Shown here: in pieces, positions 34,676-43,452 of the stretch
Position numbering within the stretch: the stretch's first letter is position 1
How the letters are laid out: each line of letters begins with the position of its first letter
DNA from: Clostridia bacterium
GTDB taxonomy: Bacteria > Bacillota > Clostridia > Oscillospirales > Acutalibacteraceae
Reading direction: 5' to 3'
Length of the DNA stretch: 62,763 nt
Assembly (NCBI GenBank): GCA_017415515.1
Contig: JAFQGI010000029.1
Span: 1-62,763, forward strand
Translations under genes and position numbers: made by a program
Notes under the pieces: model-generated
Told to the model about the DNA's origin: nothing
Seen by the model: the letters and a program-made list of their open reading frames with translations, nothing else
Databases searched by the model: none

Positions 34676-36706
34676 ATGCCGCTGTTTGCCTCCATCCGCA
34701 CGCTGAAAGGTGTGGGAGAAAAACGAGCCGCCCTCTATGAAAAATTGGGCATCCGCACCCTATGGGATCTGCTGTGTCACTATCCCCGGGGCTACGAGGA
34801 TTGGTCGGCACCGCGGCTCATCTCCGACGCCGAGGTCGGCGTACCCTGCTGCATCCGCGGCTGGGTGGTGAACACCCCCTCCGAATACCGGGTGCGTAAG
34901 GGCATGACCCTCTACCGTTTCCGGGTCACCGACGGGTACCGCAGCATGCAGGTGACCCTGTTCAACAACCCCTACGCCGCCGCCAAGATTCGGCGGGACG
35001 AGGAAATTCTCCTCTACGGCACGGTGGTGTCCGACGGCAGGCGGGCGGAAATGACCAGCCCCCAGATCGGCACGGTGGCGGCGGCAAAGATTCGCCCCCT
35101 CTATCCCCTCACCGAGGGGCTGACCAACAAGATGATCGAAACCAACGTAGCCGATGCGCTGGCGGTGGCGGCAAAAGTGGGCCTGCCCGAGTGCCTGCCC
35201 ACCGACTGCGTGGTGCGGGAGGGGCTGTGCGACCGTCTGACGGCGCTGCAAAGCATCCACTTTCCCAAAGACCACGCGGCGTTGGAGGAAGCCAAGCGGC
35301 GACTGGTATATGAGGAACTGTTCGTCCTCCAACTGGGCTTATTGCGCCTCAAAGGGCGCAACCGCCGCCAAAACGGCGCGGTGATCACCACCGACTATAC
35401 CGCAGAATTCGTCCGCGGGCTCCCCTTCTCCCTGACGGGGGCGCAGGCCCGCGCCATCGCCGACTGCGTTAAGGATATGAAGGGTGACAGTCCCATGTCC
35501 CGCCTGATTCAGGGCGACGTGGGCAGCGGCAAGACCGCCGTTGCCGCCGGCGTGGCCTATTCGGTCATCAAGGCGGGCAAGCAGGCGGCTATGATGGCGC
35601 CCACCGAGATTTTGGCGGAACAACACGCCAATTCTTTGCAAACACTACTGGGCGACAGCGTGCGGGTGGGACTGCTCACCGGCTCGCTGACCCCCGCCAA
35701 GAAGAAACTGCTCCACGAGGCGATTGCAAACGGCGACATCGACTTTGTGGTGGGCACCCACGCGCTGATCAGCGACAAGGTGCAGTTTGCCGACCTTGGC
35801 TTGGTGATCACCGACGAACAGCACCGCTTCGGCGTGGCACAGCGTGCCACCTTAGCCGCCAAGGGGAAAAATCCTCACCTGTTGGTGATGTCCGCCACCC
35901 CCATCCCCCGCACGCTGGCGCTGATTCTCTACGGCGATCTGGACGTGTCGGTGTTGGACGAGCTCCCCCCCGGCAGACAGCCGGTGGAAACCTTCGCCAT
36001 CGGCGAGGATAAGCGGGAGCGCGCCTACGGCTATGTGCGCAAGCACTTAGACGAGGGGCGGCAGGGCTTTATCGTTTGCCCGCTCGTAGAGGAGAGCGAA
36101 GAAATCGACCTGCGCTCCGCCACCGAGGTGTTTGAACAGCTCAAAAAAGGCCCGTTCCGTGGGTATACCTTGGGTCTGCTCCACGGCAAGATGAAAGCCG
36201 CCGACAAGGAGGCGGTGATGGCCGCCTTTGCGGCGGGGGAGATTCAACTGCTGGTGTCCACCACCGTCATTGAGGTGGGGGTGGACGTGCCCAACGCGGT
36301 AATTATGGTGATTGAAAACGCCGAACGGTTCGGCTTGGCACAGTTGCACCAGTTGCGCGGTCGCGTAGGACGCGGCAAGCACCGGTCCACCTGCATCCTC
36401 ATCTCGGACAACCGCGGCGAGGACAACCTGCGCCGTTTGGGCGTGATGAAGGCCACCAACGACGGCTTTAAGATTGCGGACGAGGACTTAAAACTCCGTG
36501 GACCCGGCGACTTCTTCGGCAACCGTCAGCACGGTCTGCCGCAGTTAAAGGTGGCCGACCTGTTGGAGGATATGCCCCTGCTCCAACGGGCGCAAAACAG
36601 CGCCGCCAACCTCTTGCACACCGACCCCGACCTATCCTCCCACCCCCTGCTTTCGCAGGCGGTGGAACGGTTGTTTGCGCAGGTAGGCGAAGAAGGACTG
36701 AATTAA
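34676..36706 (+). CDS. recG: ATP-dependent DNA helicase RecG
   Basis: A 676-residue branch-migration helicase that remodels stalled forks and Holliday junctions. The N-terminal wedge/OB domain includes the RecG-type start LFASIRTLKGVGEKRAALYE. Walker A is GDVGSGKT, the DEAD-box variant is DEQH, and SATPIPRTLAL and the C-terminal QLRGRVGRG motif VI are all present. The ATG at 34676 follows AAAGGAGATGAGTCT; the open frame upstream is not needed. It is a single-gene unit with a shared terminator downstream. Confidence 0.97.
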   Translation: MPLFASIRTLKGVGEKRAALYEKLGIRTLWDLLCHYPRGYEDWSAPRLISDAEVGVPCCIRGWVVNTPSEYRVRKGMTLYRFRVTDGYRSMQVTLFNNPYAAAKIRRDEEILLYGTVVSDGRRAEMTSPQIGTVAAAKIRPLYPLTEGLTNKMIETNVADALAVAAKVGLPECLPTDCVVREGLCDRLTALQSIHFPKDHAALEEAKRRLVYEELFVLQLGLLRLKGRNRRQNGAVITTDYTAEFVRGLPFSLTGAQARAIADCVKDMKGDSPMSRLIQGDVGSGKTAVAAGVAYSVIKAGKQAAMMAPTEILAEQHANSLQTLLGDSVRVGLLTGSLTPAKKKLLHEAIANGDIDFVVGTHALISDKVQFADLGLVITDEQHRFGVAQRATLAAKGKNPHLLVMSATPIPRTLALILYGDLDVSVLDELPPGRQPVETFAIGEDKRERAYGYVRKHLDEGRQGFIVCPLVEESEEIDLRSATEVFEQLKKGPFRGYTLGLLHGKMKAADKEAVMAAFAAGEIQLLVSTTVIEVGVDVPNAVIMVIENAERFGLAQLHQLRGRVGRGKHRSTCILISDNRGEDNLRRLGVMKATNDGFKIADEDLKLRGPGDFFGNRQHGLPQLKVADLLEDMPLLQRAQNSAANLLHTDPDLSSHPLLSQAVERLFAQVGEEGLN

Positions 36707-36741
36707 AAAAGAGTGAGAAGCAACGCTTCTCACTCTTTTTT
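36705..36741. terminator. Bidirectional terminator
   Basis: AAAAAAGAGTGAGAAGC / GCTTCTCACTCTTTTTT around AAC, between convergent recG and the polytopic membrane protein gene. Confidence 0.9.
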
Positions 36742-38332
36742 ATATCAGATGCAACAGGTGGGCGTATTCCATGATCTTGTCGGGGTAATAGCCGCCCACG
36801 GTGCCGACAAACAGCAGCAACGAGGACACCGCCGTCATCCCCGAAAGCGCCACCAAGGCGCTGCTGAGCCAGCGTCTGCGACGTTTGCCGCAGGAGGCGT
36901 ACCAAAAGCCCACCGCCATAAAGCAAGCGATACCCAACAGGAAATAGATGTCCATATTGTACCGTTCCAGCCAATAGGGCGTCCACAGAATATCCATCGC
37001 CACGATCAGCGCCACCGTCACAAGCAGACCCCAAGTAAGGGACACCGCCTTGTTTTGACGCATGGTTTTGAAAGACGAAAAACGGAACGCCGCCCCGCAC
37101 AACAGCAGAAGCGGGAAATTCCAAAACACGCCGGAGGCATCCACATAAGGAAACATTTCCTTCCAGCTGCCCACATAGCAGAACACCCGCAAAAAGCCGT
37201 TGGCAATCTTCAACAGGGCTTCCTTGTTCAGTTTCACCGCATAGGCGGTCTGATCCGCCACCGTCAACTGATAGGCCTGACCGAACTCGAAGGGGTTTTC
37301 AAAACGAGCATAGTTATACAGCATCAGCGCCGCCCCCACCAACAGGTAAGGCAAGGCGGCGAGCGCCAATTTGCCCAGCAGCTTGGCGCTGCATTTTCTT
37401 TGGCGGAGGAAGGTGACCAGCATGGGAATCACCAGCAGATTTGCCAAGGCAATGGTGGGGCGGCAGGCGAACACCAACGCGCCCAACAGCGCACCCACCG
37501 CCGCCAGCAAGATCTGGCGGTTTTCCCGCTTTTCCACATACACCGCCTTGACGAAGAAATACAGACTCCACACTTGCAGAGCGATGGCGGCGGTGATGGC
37601 GGTGCAATAAAGGGCGGGCTCGGCGGCGGCGTACCACACGCTCATCACCGACACCGCCACCGACAGCGACAGATAGACGCTAAACGGCAGGCTCTTGAAA
37701 AACCGCTTCGCCAACAGGTGAAACAGCAGAAAAATGCCGGCGATAAACACCGCCACAAACAGCTGGGTGGCCTGATAGGTGGGAAGCGCCTCCCCCGTCA
37801 GCAGGCGATAGGGCAGAAACGCCAAAAACACCGGTGCCACGCCGAAATACATATAATAATGGCCCTCGTAATAGGCGTGGTCCCAATGGTAATAATATCC
37901 CTCACGCTGGGCGGGGTCGTAAGGGTTTTCCAGCTCAGACAGGGTGTCCTCCTCGTCATAGTGGAGGTCAATATGCCCATCCAGAATGGAGTCCGCCATC
38001 AGCTCATACTGATTGCGGTGACCCGGCTCCTCGCCGTTCCAAAGGGGCAGCTCGCTCATCGGCTTGACGCACACGGCGACGGTGCAAGCCGCCGCCAAGA
38101 TGGTGCACAAGGCCTTGTACGGCCACATCCGCTCCACGGTGGGGCGGTGCAGGGCAGAGCCGGGACGGAAGGCGAACAGAAACAGCACCGCCGCCGCGAC
38201 ATAGCCCCAACAGTACCGATCACCGGCACTGCGAGCCAACAAAAACAGCAAAACCGTCACCGCCAAGGCCGCCGGATAAAAACAGCGGGCAAAAGGGTGA
38301 GCGTTCAGCCATTGACGCATCCGTTGTATCAT
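36740..38332 (-). CDS. Polytopic membrane protein, possible GT-C glycosyltransferase
   Basis: A 530-residue protein with about 10-12 predicted membrane helices. The first large loop contains acidic and aromatic residues (NQYELMADSILDGHIDL, later YHWDHAYYEGHYYMYFG), a pattern I associate with an uncharacterised Firmicutes family that looks like lipid-linked GT-C transferases. The start overlaps the stop of the upstream GT2 gene by 4 bp, so the pair is translationally coupled. A likely scheme is that the GT2 enzyme charges a polyprenyl phosphate and this protein transfers the sugar outside, but that is inference. Confidence 0.7.
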   Translation of the reverse strand: MIQRMRQWLNAHPFARCFYPAALAVTVLLFLLARSAGDRYCWGYVAAAVLFLFAFRPGSALHRPTVERMWPYKALCTILAAACTVAVCVKPMSELPLWNGEEPGHRNQYELMADSILDGHIDLHYDEEDTLSELENPYDPAQREGYYYHWDHAYYEGHYYMYFGVAPVFLAFLPYRLLTGEALPTYQATQLFVAVFIAGIFLLFHLLAKRFFKSLPFSVYLSLSVAVSVMSVWYAAAEPALYCTAITAAIALQVWSLYFFVKAVYVEKRENRQILLAAVGALLGALVFACRPTIALANLLVIPMLVTFLRQRKCSAKLLGKLALAALPYLLVGAALMLYNYARFENPFEFGQAYQLTVADQTAYAVKLNKEALLKIANGFLRVFCYVGSWKEMFPYVDASGVFWNFPLLLLCGAAFRFSSFKTMRQNKAVSLTWGLLVTVALIVAMDILWTPYWLERYNMDIYFLLGIACFMAVGFWYASCGKRRRRWLSSALVALSGMTAVSSLLLFVGTVGGYYPDKIMEYAHLLHLI

Positions 38333-39282
38333 ACCTTCTCCCTCTCCTGCAACAGCTTGCGATAGCAGCGGTTGACCTTCATACGCTCCAACTCAAAATC
38401 CTGCTTATTCTTCTGCACCGCATTCTGCAGTTGCAGACCGGCAAAGAAGGAGAGCAGCGCCGCGATGGCGGTGAAGCCGCAGACGATGAGGGTGGGGAAG
38501 CGCAGCACCAGCCCCGTATTCAGATAATCCACCAACACCGGAACGAAAAACCCGCCCGCCAACAGCAGCAGCAAGGTGCTGATGATGCCGAAAAAAGAAG
38601 CCGGCTTATAGTTGCGGTGGAGGCGGAACACCGTGCCGATCACCTTAAAGCCGTCACGGACGGTGTTCAGCTTGGACTGACTGCCGTCGGGACGATCGCG
38701 GTAAGGGATCACCACGTGGTCGATCTTCATATTCTTATCCAGCGCGTGAATGGTCATTTCGGTCTCGATCTCAAAGCCCGCCGACAGCACCGGGAAGGTC
38801 TTGACAAACTCAAAGCTGAAAGCGCGGCAACCGGTCATCACGTCCCGAATCTTAGAGTGGAACAGGGTGTTGATGCCGAAGCGCACAATGGAATTGCCGA
38901 AATTGTGGAAGGGACGCTTATTCTCGGTGAAATAGGTGGAGGACAGGCGATCCCCCACCACCATATCCGACTGGCGGGTGAGCACCAGATCCGCCATCTC
39001 ACGGGCACGATCGGCGGGATAGGTGTCGTCGCCGTCCACCATCAGATAGCATTCTGCGTCGATCTCGCGGAACATACGGCGGATGACGTTGCCCTTGCCC
39101 TGCTGATATTCATAGCGCACCACCGCGCCCGCGGCACGAGCGATCTCGTCGGTGCCGTCGGAGGAATTGTTGTCGTAGACGTACACCGTGGCCTCCGGCA
39201 GAGCGGCCTGCCAATCCGACACCACCTTGGCAACGGTTTGACTTTCGTTATAGCAAGGGATCAATACAGCAATTTTATCCAT
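38329..39282 (-). CDS. GT2 family glycosyltransferase (polyprenyl-phosphate type)
   Basis: A 317-residue enzyme with an N-terminal GT-A domain: VLIPCYNESQTVAKVV, DGDDTYPAD (metal-binding DxD), TGCRAFSFEF and then two C-terminal hydrophobic helices (about 235-290). This matches dolichol- or polyprenyl-phosphate sugar synthases. I use the ATG at 39282 after GGAGAACGCT; the frame extends 26 codons upstream but that overlaps the transposase 3' end. It overlaps the downstream membrane protein by 4 bp. The sugar donor is unknown. Confidence 0.87.
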   Translation of the reverse strand: MDKIAVLIPCYNESQTVAKVVSDWQAALPEATVYVYDNNSSDGTDEIARAAGAVVRYEYQQGKGNVIRRMFREIDAECYLMVDGDDTYPADRAREMADLVLTRQSDMVVGDRLSSTYFTENKRPFHNFGNSIVRFGINTLFHSKIRDVMTGCRAFSFEFVKTFPVLSAGFEIETEMTIHALDKNMKIDHVVIPYRDRPDGSQSKLNTVRDGFKVIGTVFRLHRNYKPASFFGIISTLLLLLAGGFFVPVLVDYLNTGLVLRFPTLIVCGFTAIAALLSFFAGLQLQNAVQKNKQDFELERMKVNRCYRKLLQEREKV

Positions 39283-39302
39283 AGCGTTCTCCAATCCGTT
39301 TG

Positions 39303-39809
39303 TTATTGCGTATACAACTCGTCCTGTCCCCATTGCGACGGGTTGTTTTCTATGTAGCAATAAATAGCATCATAATCGTGTTGGTTGCGAATGACGTGAT
39401 CGTGAAAAGATCGTTGCCAGATGTTTTCGCCATATTCTTTGTTGCAAAAACGTTTGAATGTGGACACAAATCGAGCTACAAGGTTGTTTCCTTTCGTAGG
39501 GGCGGGCGTCCCCGACCGCCCGTTTTCAATCCGCAATAAAAGGTGAATGTGGTTTGGCATTATCACATAGGTGTCCACCGACAGCCAATCATAAAACTCG
39601 TTTATTTGGCGAATATATTGCTCTGCCACCACACCGCGGTTCGTTAATTCCACGTGCGGGCGGTCGAGGACGCCCGCCCCTACAATGTTGATTTTAGAGA
39701 GTAATCGCGCTTGATTCTTCGTGCAAATGGTAACAAAATACGCACCGTTTTGGCTATAATCGTATTCTTTGAGGCGCAAATTTTTTCGCTTTGGCAGTAC
39801 ACCATCCAC
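39303..39809 (-). CDS. REP-associated tyrosine transposase (RAYT, IS200-like)
   Basis: A 168-residue single-strand transposase of the Y1/HUH type. The HUH motif is MPNHIHLLL (His-Ile-His), and the likely catalytic tyrosine is in YCYIENNPSQW near the C-terminus. Start is GTG after AAGGATGAGAACGT. It is inserted tightly between the ABC transporter (13 bp away) and the GT2 gene (20 bp away). Two REP palindromes occur inside its own reading frame, encoding GAGVLDRPH and NGRSGTPAPTKG, and a third copy is at 8.4 kb. RAYTs mobilise or maintain REP elements. Confidence 0.92.
   Translation of the reverse strand: MDGVLPKRKNLRLKEYDYSQNGAYFVTICTKNQARLLSKINIVGAGVLDRPHVELTNRGVVAEQYIRQINEFYDWLSVDTYVIMPNHIHLLLRIENGRSGTPAPTKGNNLVARFVSTFKRFCNKEYGENIWQRSFHDHVIRNQHDYDAIYCYIENNPSQWGQDELYTQ
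39496..39522. repeat. REP element inside the RAYT gene, copy 2 (inverted)
   Basis: GTAGGGGCGGGCGTCCCCGA then CCGCCCG. In reverse complement it matches the copies at 8442 and 39657 except for one base. Confidence 0.8.
39657..39683. repeat. REP element inside the RAYT gene, copy 3
   Basis: Identical over 27 bases to the copy at 8442-8468. It lies inverted relative to copy 2, 134 bp away, so the pair can fold on single-stranded DNA. Confidence 0.8.
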
Positions 39810-39822
39810 ACGTTCTCATCCT

Positions 39823-41637
39823 TTACAGTTGTAGTTTGCGGTAGCGGTAGAAGGCGCCTTCTTTGGCCATCAGCTCGTCGTAGGTGCCGCACTCCACGCA
39901 GCGTCCGCCCTCCATGACGGCGATCTTGTCCGCATCCTTGATGGTGGACAGGCGGTGAGCCACCACGAAGGTGGTGCGCCCTGCGGTCAGGTGGTCCAGC
40001 GCCTCCTGAATCTTCTTTTCGCTCACGCTGTCCAGCGCGGAGGTGGCCTCGTCCAGAATAATCACCTTGGGGTCGCGGATGAGAGCACGGGCGATGGAAA
40101 TGCGCTGGCGCTGACCGCCACTGAGCTTGCCGCCGTGCTCACCCACCGAGGTTTCCAGACCGTTGGGGAGTTGGGCGATGGTTTCGGTGAGGCGAGCCGC
40201 CTCCAAAATCTCCGCCAGCTTCTCCTCGCTGACGGTGGGCAGACCGTAGGTGATGTTTTCCCGGATGGTGCCGCTGAACAGAATGGTGTTCTGTGGCACC
40301 ACGGCGATATGCTTGCGATAGGTGCGCAGGTCGATCTCCCGCAGGCCGTGGCCGTCGATGGTGACCACACCATCGTTGGGGAAGTGGTAGCCGATGACCA
40401 TATTGATAACCGTGGTCTTGCCCACACCGCTTTCGCCCACCAGGGCGACGGTTTCGCCGGGTTTGACGTCCAAGTTGAAATCGGAGAGGACGGGGTGACC
40501 CTGCTCATAGGCAAAATTCACATTCTCAAAATGGAAAGCACCCTCCACGTCGGCGAGAGGGGTCTTGCCGTCGTTGTTTTCCTCCTCCTCGGCATGCATC
40601 AATTCGCCCACCGAGGTCACCGCCTCGATGCCACGGACAAAGGTGGGGATCATGGCGAGGATCATGGTCACGCTGGTGACCAGCATGGTGAAATATTGCT
40701 GATAGAGGGTGATGTCGCCCACCGAGGTGATGGAGCCACCCAGGAACATCCCCACGGTGAACACAAGACAAATCAGCTGGAAGCCCTCAAACACCACCCA
40801 GTTGGTGGCACCGAAGAGGCTCTGGGTGATATCCAGCCGCAGACCGCGGCGGGCAATGCCGTGGAGCAGGCGGTTCATCTTGGAGGTTTCGGTGTCCTCC
40901 AGAGCGTGGGCGCGGGACAGCGGCACCATCTCCACCATATCCATCACCTCGGCGGAGGTTTCCTCCACGGCATGGCGATAATCGCGGCTGAGGTGACGCA
41001 GCTTTTTGCGGAACACAAAGCTGATGACGCCTGCTACGGGGGCACACAGCAGGAAGAAAACAAACACGAAAAGGTTCTTGCTCAGCACCACCGTGATGGC
41101 CACCACCAGATTGATGAGGATCTCCATACCGTTCATAAAGATGCTGCTGGACAGATTGGCGATGTTCTCCACGTCCCGCATCATCTTGGACTGGATGCGA
41201 CCGGATTGCATCTCGCGGTAGTGGCCGATGGAGAGGTGCTGGAGCTTGCGCACCAGCGCTCCGCGCAAGGCCGCCTCCACGTTACGGGTGGCCACCGCCT
41301 CGGATTTGACGTACAGATAGTGGAAAGGGATGTTGAGAATCAGCAACACCGCCAAAAACACCACGTTGAGCACGATCTTCCGCATCATATTCTCCGGCTG
41401 CTCCACCACCAAATCAATCAGGTTGGCGGTGACGATGGGGATCATCCACTGGGGGCTTTTCTTGATGATATAGCAGATGGCGGCGAAGATCAGCAGGTGA
41501 TACTGACCCTTATAAAAGCTGAGCAGGGTGCGGATGGGGTGCTTTTCGCTCCCTTTATACCGCTCCATAAATTCCGCTTCCAGTTGGGTGAGCTCTTCAT
41601 CGCTCATCAGGGGTCGATTTTGATTTTTCTCGGTCAT
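39823..41637 (-). CDS. ABC exporter, fused permease and ATPase (MsbA/BmrA-like)
   Basis: A 604-residue half-transporter. The N-terminal membrane domain has about six helices (60-330). The ATPase domain has Walker A GESGVGKT, signature LSGGQRQRISIARAL and Walker B VIILDEATSALD. Such proteins dimerise to export lipids, drugs or peptides. I use the ATG at 41637 because GAGGG directly abuts the earlier ATG at 41643. It starts 13 bp after birA and ends the DUF1643-birA-ABC operon. The substrate is not predictable from sequence. Confidence 0.93.
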   Translation of the reverse strand: MTEKNQNRPLMSDEELTQLEAEFMERYKGSEKHPIRTLLSFYKGQYHLLIFAAICYIIKKSPQWMIPIVTANLIDLVVEQPENMMRKIVLNVVFLAVLLILNIPFHYLYVKSEAVATRNVEAALRGALVRKLQHLSIGHYREMQSGRIQSKMMRDVENIANLSSSIFMNGMEILINLVVAITVVLSKNLFVFVFFLLCAPVAGVISFVFRKKLRHLSRDYRHAVEETSAEVMDMVEMVPLSRAHALEDTETSKMNRLLHGIARRGLRLDITQSLFGATNWVVFEGFQLICLVFTVGMFLGGSITSVGDITLYQQYFTMLVTSVTMILAMIPTFVRGIEAVTSVGELMHAEEEENNDGKTPLADVEGAFHFENVNFAYEQGHPVLSDFNLDVKPGETVALVGESGVGKTTVINMVIGYHFPNDGVVTIDGHGLREIDLRTYRKHIAVVPQNTILFSGTIRENITYGLPTVSEEKLAEILEAARLTETIAQLPNGLETSVGEHGGKLSGGQRQRISIARALIRDPKVIILDEATSALDSVSEKKIQEALDHLTAGRTTFVVAHRLSTIKDADKIAVMEGGRCVECGTYDELMAKEGAFYRYRKLQL

Positions 41638-41650
41638 ATACATCCCTCTT

Positions 41651-42403
41651 TTACAGTCGTACGCTGACTTCTCCCGAGGACAATTCCCGGGTGTTGCCTT
41701 GTTCGTCCCGCACCAGCAGGTATCCCTCGGCGGTGATAGCCTCGGCGGTGGCGGGGTAGGTTTCGCCGCCCCGCATCACCGTCACCTGTCGCCCCAGCAC
41801 GAGGTTGCGGCGGCGGTATTCAGCCATGGCGGTGGGGTCAGCAAGCACAGCGGTCAATTCATTGAGAAACGCCGCCGCCAGATCCTCGCGGGTGAGGGCG
41901 AAGCCCTCGTTACCCAGCGACGTGGCGATGGGTTGCAGGTCGGCGGGGAAGGTCATCTCCCCCACGTTGATGCCGATGCCCAGCACCACGGCGGTGAGGG
42001 TGCCGTCGGGAGCGAAAACCCCCTCGGCAAGGATACCCGCCACCTTACGGCCGTTCAGATATAGGTCGTTGACCCATTTGATGTCGATGTTGGCGTCACA
42101 CAGGCTCTCGATGGCCCGTGCCGCCGCCACGGCGGCACAGCAGGTGATCTGTCCCGGATCGGGGTCAGCAGGACGGAGCAGGGTGGACAGATAAAGACCG
42201 CCCTCGGGGGAGTGGAAGGAGCGCCCTAAGCGACCGCGACCGGCGGTCTGGCGATCCACGATGATGGTAACCCCCTCCGCGGCGCCGTGCTCGGCCATTT
42301 CCTTGACTTTCAGGTTGGTGGAGTCGGCATAATCACCGAGGATCAGCCCCCACTCGTGTCGCCCATTCTTCAGTTGTGGGACAATGCGGTCACGGTCTAA
42401 CAT
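41651..42403 (-). CDS. birA: Biotin--[acetyl-CoA-carboxylase] ligase
   Basis: A 250-residue enzyme that attaches biotin to carrier proteins via biotinyl-AMP. The catalytic motif QTAGRGRLGRSFHSPEGGL and the KWVNDLYLNGRKVAGIL block are typical of biotin ligases. The N-terminal DNA-binding domain of the bifunctional BirA repressor is absent, so this is the ligase-only class. ATG at 42403 follows GGAGGATTACCTCA and overlaps the DUF1643 gene by 14 bp. The next gene, an ABC exporter, starts 13 bp later. Confidence 0.94.
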   Translation of the reverse strand: MLDRDRIVPQLKNGRHEWGLILGDYADSTNLKVKEMAEHGAAEGVTIIVDRQTAGRGRLGRSFHSPEGGLYLSTLLRPADPDPGQITCCAAVAAARAIESLCDANIDIKWVNDLYLNGRKVAGILAEGVFAPDGTLTAVVLGIGINVGEMTFPADLQPIATSLGNEGFALTREDLAAAFLNELTAVLADPTAMAEYRRRNLVLGRQVTVMRGGETYPATAEAITAEGYLLVRDEQGNTRELSSGEVSVRL

Positions 42404-43007
42404 TGAGGTAATCCTCCATCGAAAACTCTTCCATAGGGCTGTCGGAACGCAGATACAGAGGGTGGTGGGGGTGTCCCGCCTTGGAGCGGGTGCCAAAGGA
42501 TACCCACCGTGCGCCATACTCTTCGCCTACGGCGATGAGATCCCGCAGGCAGTCAAAAAGGTACGGGCGTTTTTCAATCAGGGTGCCCCAGCCCGCCCAG
42601 ACGGTAGGGGTGCCGCCGCAAAGGGAAAACACGTGGCGAAACGCCGCCAAGTTTTCCTCGTGTAGCCGCTGATTGCAGTCCTTATCCAAATCAGTGGGAA
42701 CGGTGGCACGTTGGGGGTAAACATTCATCATTACAAAGCCGTCAAAGCCGTTGTTTTTGGCAATACGCTCCACCGACTGCAGGGTGGGGTCCAAACGGGA
42801 GGGGTCGGCGGTGGAGGGGTTGATGCCGATGCAGATAAGGGGATTTTGACACCGCCTGCCCAGCACGTAGCGGTAAGGGAGAAAGGTGGTGGGGGCGTAC
42901 AGCCACGCCGCCGTGTCGTAGCCGCAGTCGGCGGTGGGGATCACCGCCTCGGCAAAGGGCAACACGTCCAATTCCTGCGTGGCGCAAGACGGCGTAAAAA
43001 CTGCCAC
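42390..43007 (-). CDS. DUF1643 domain protein
   Basis: A roughly 205-residue soluble protein of the DUF1643 family, whose role is unknown. The core ICIGINPSTADPSRLDPT and the later GFVMMNVYPQRAT segment are diagnostic. I pick the GTG at 43007 (reading VAVFTPSCAT) because GGGAGGGG lies 6-7 bases before it; the 40 extra upstream codons of the frame cover the promoter. It overlaps birA by 14 bp and heads that operon. Some family members resemble base-modification or excision folds, but nothing here fixes a function. Confidence 0.85.
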   Translation of the reverse strand: MAVFTPSCATQELDVLPFAEAVIPTADCGYDTAAWLYAPTTFLPYRYVLGRRCQNPLICIGINPSTADPSRLDPTLQSVERIAKNNGFDGFVMMNVYPQRATVPTDLDKDCNQRLHEENLAAFRHVFSLCGGTPTVWAGWGTLIEKRPYLFDCLRDLIAVGEEYGARWVSFGTRSKAGHPHHPLYLRSDSPMEEFSMEDYLNVRP

Positions 43008-43079
43008 GAGATCCCCTCCCCTACTCAGTAATGACGGATTTTGGTAACAAAAGGTCACAAAGCCCCAATATTCCATTTT

Positions 43080-43108
43080 ATTGTAGCACAGATGATAGGT
43101 AGGCGCAA
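43080..43108 (-). promoter_or_regulatory. Promoter of the DUF1643-birA-ABC operon
   Basis: TTGCGC (43103-43108) and TACAAT (43080-43085) on the minus strand, 17 bp apart, with the extended TGTGC before the -10 box. Confidence 0.65.
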
Positions 43109-43120
43109 GAGAAAAAACAT

Positions 43121-43149
43121 TTGACAAACGTCCCTTTATATGTTAAGGT
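43121..43149 (+). promoter_or_regulatory. Promoter of the asnS T-box transcript
   Basis: TTGACA (43121-43126) with TAAGGT (43144-43149) 17 bp downstream. The -35 is perfect and the -10 is weak. It lies just ahead of the T-box leader. Confidence 0.5.
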
Positions 43150-43425
43150 TAATAAAAACCATGACGGAGCCAAGTAACACAGAAAAGGCGCCCACAGCGA
43201 GTTGGGGACGGTGCAAGCCCGACGGAGATGCCCCTGTGCGAATAACCCTCCCGAGTTGCAGCTCGAACGCCCACGGGGTCAGTAGGGTGAGCCGTATGCC
43301 TGCGTTAAAGGGTAAGCCTTAGTTGAGGCGGAGTGGTCTGCGACACGCAGACAAATTAGGTGGTACCACGGACACAGAGCTGTTCGTCCTAATGATAGGA
43401 CGGATGGCTATTTTTATTTTGTAAA
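43150..43425 (+). promoter_or_regulatory. T-box riboswitch, asparagine specific
   Basis: A leader of about 275 nt before asnS. Visible elements are a Stem I distal motif (GCGAGTTGGGGACGGTGCAA), a specifier region GAATAACC with codon AAC at 43244-43246, the T-box AGGTGGTACCACGG at 43358-43371 and a terminator stem GTCCTAATGATAGGAC (43385-43400) before a T-rich run. Uncharged tRNA-Asn should bind the AAC specifier and the T-box bulge and allow read-through into asnS. The specifier matches the downstream gene, which supports the call. Confidence 0.9.
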
Positions 43426-43452
43426 CACTATCCGAAAAGGAGCGACCATAGT

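Noticed and set aside
39303-41637. RAYT with neighbours as a composite transposon
   Set aside because: No flanking insertion sequence copies or terminal repeats; neighbours are ordinary operon genes on both sides.
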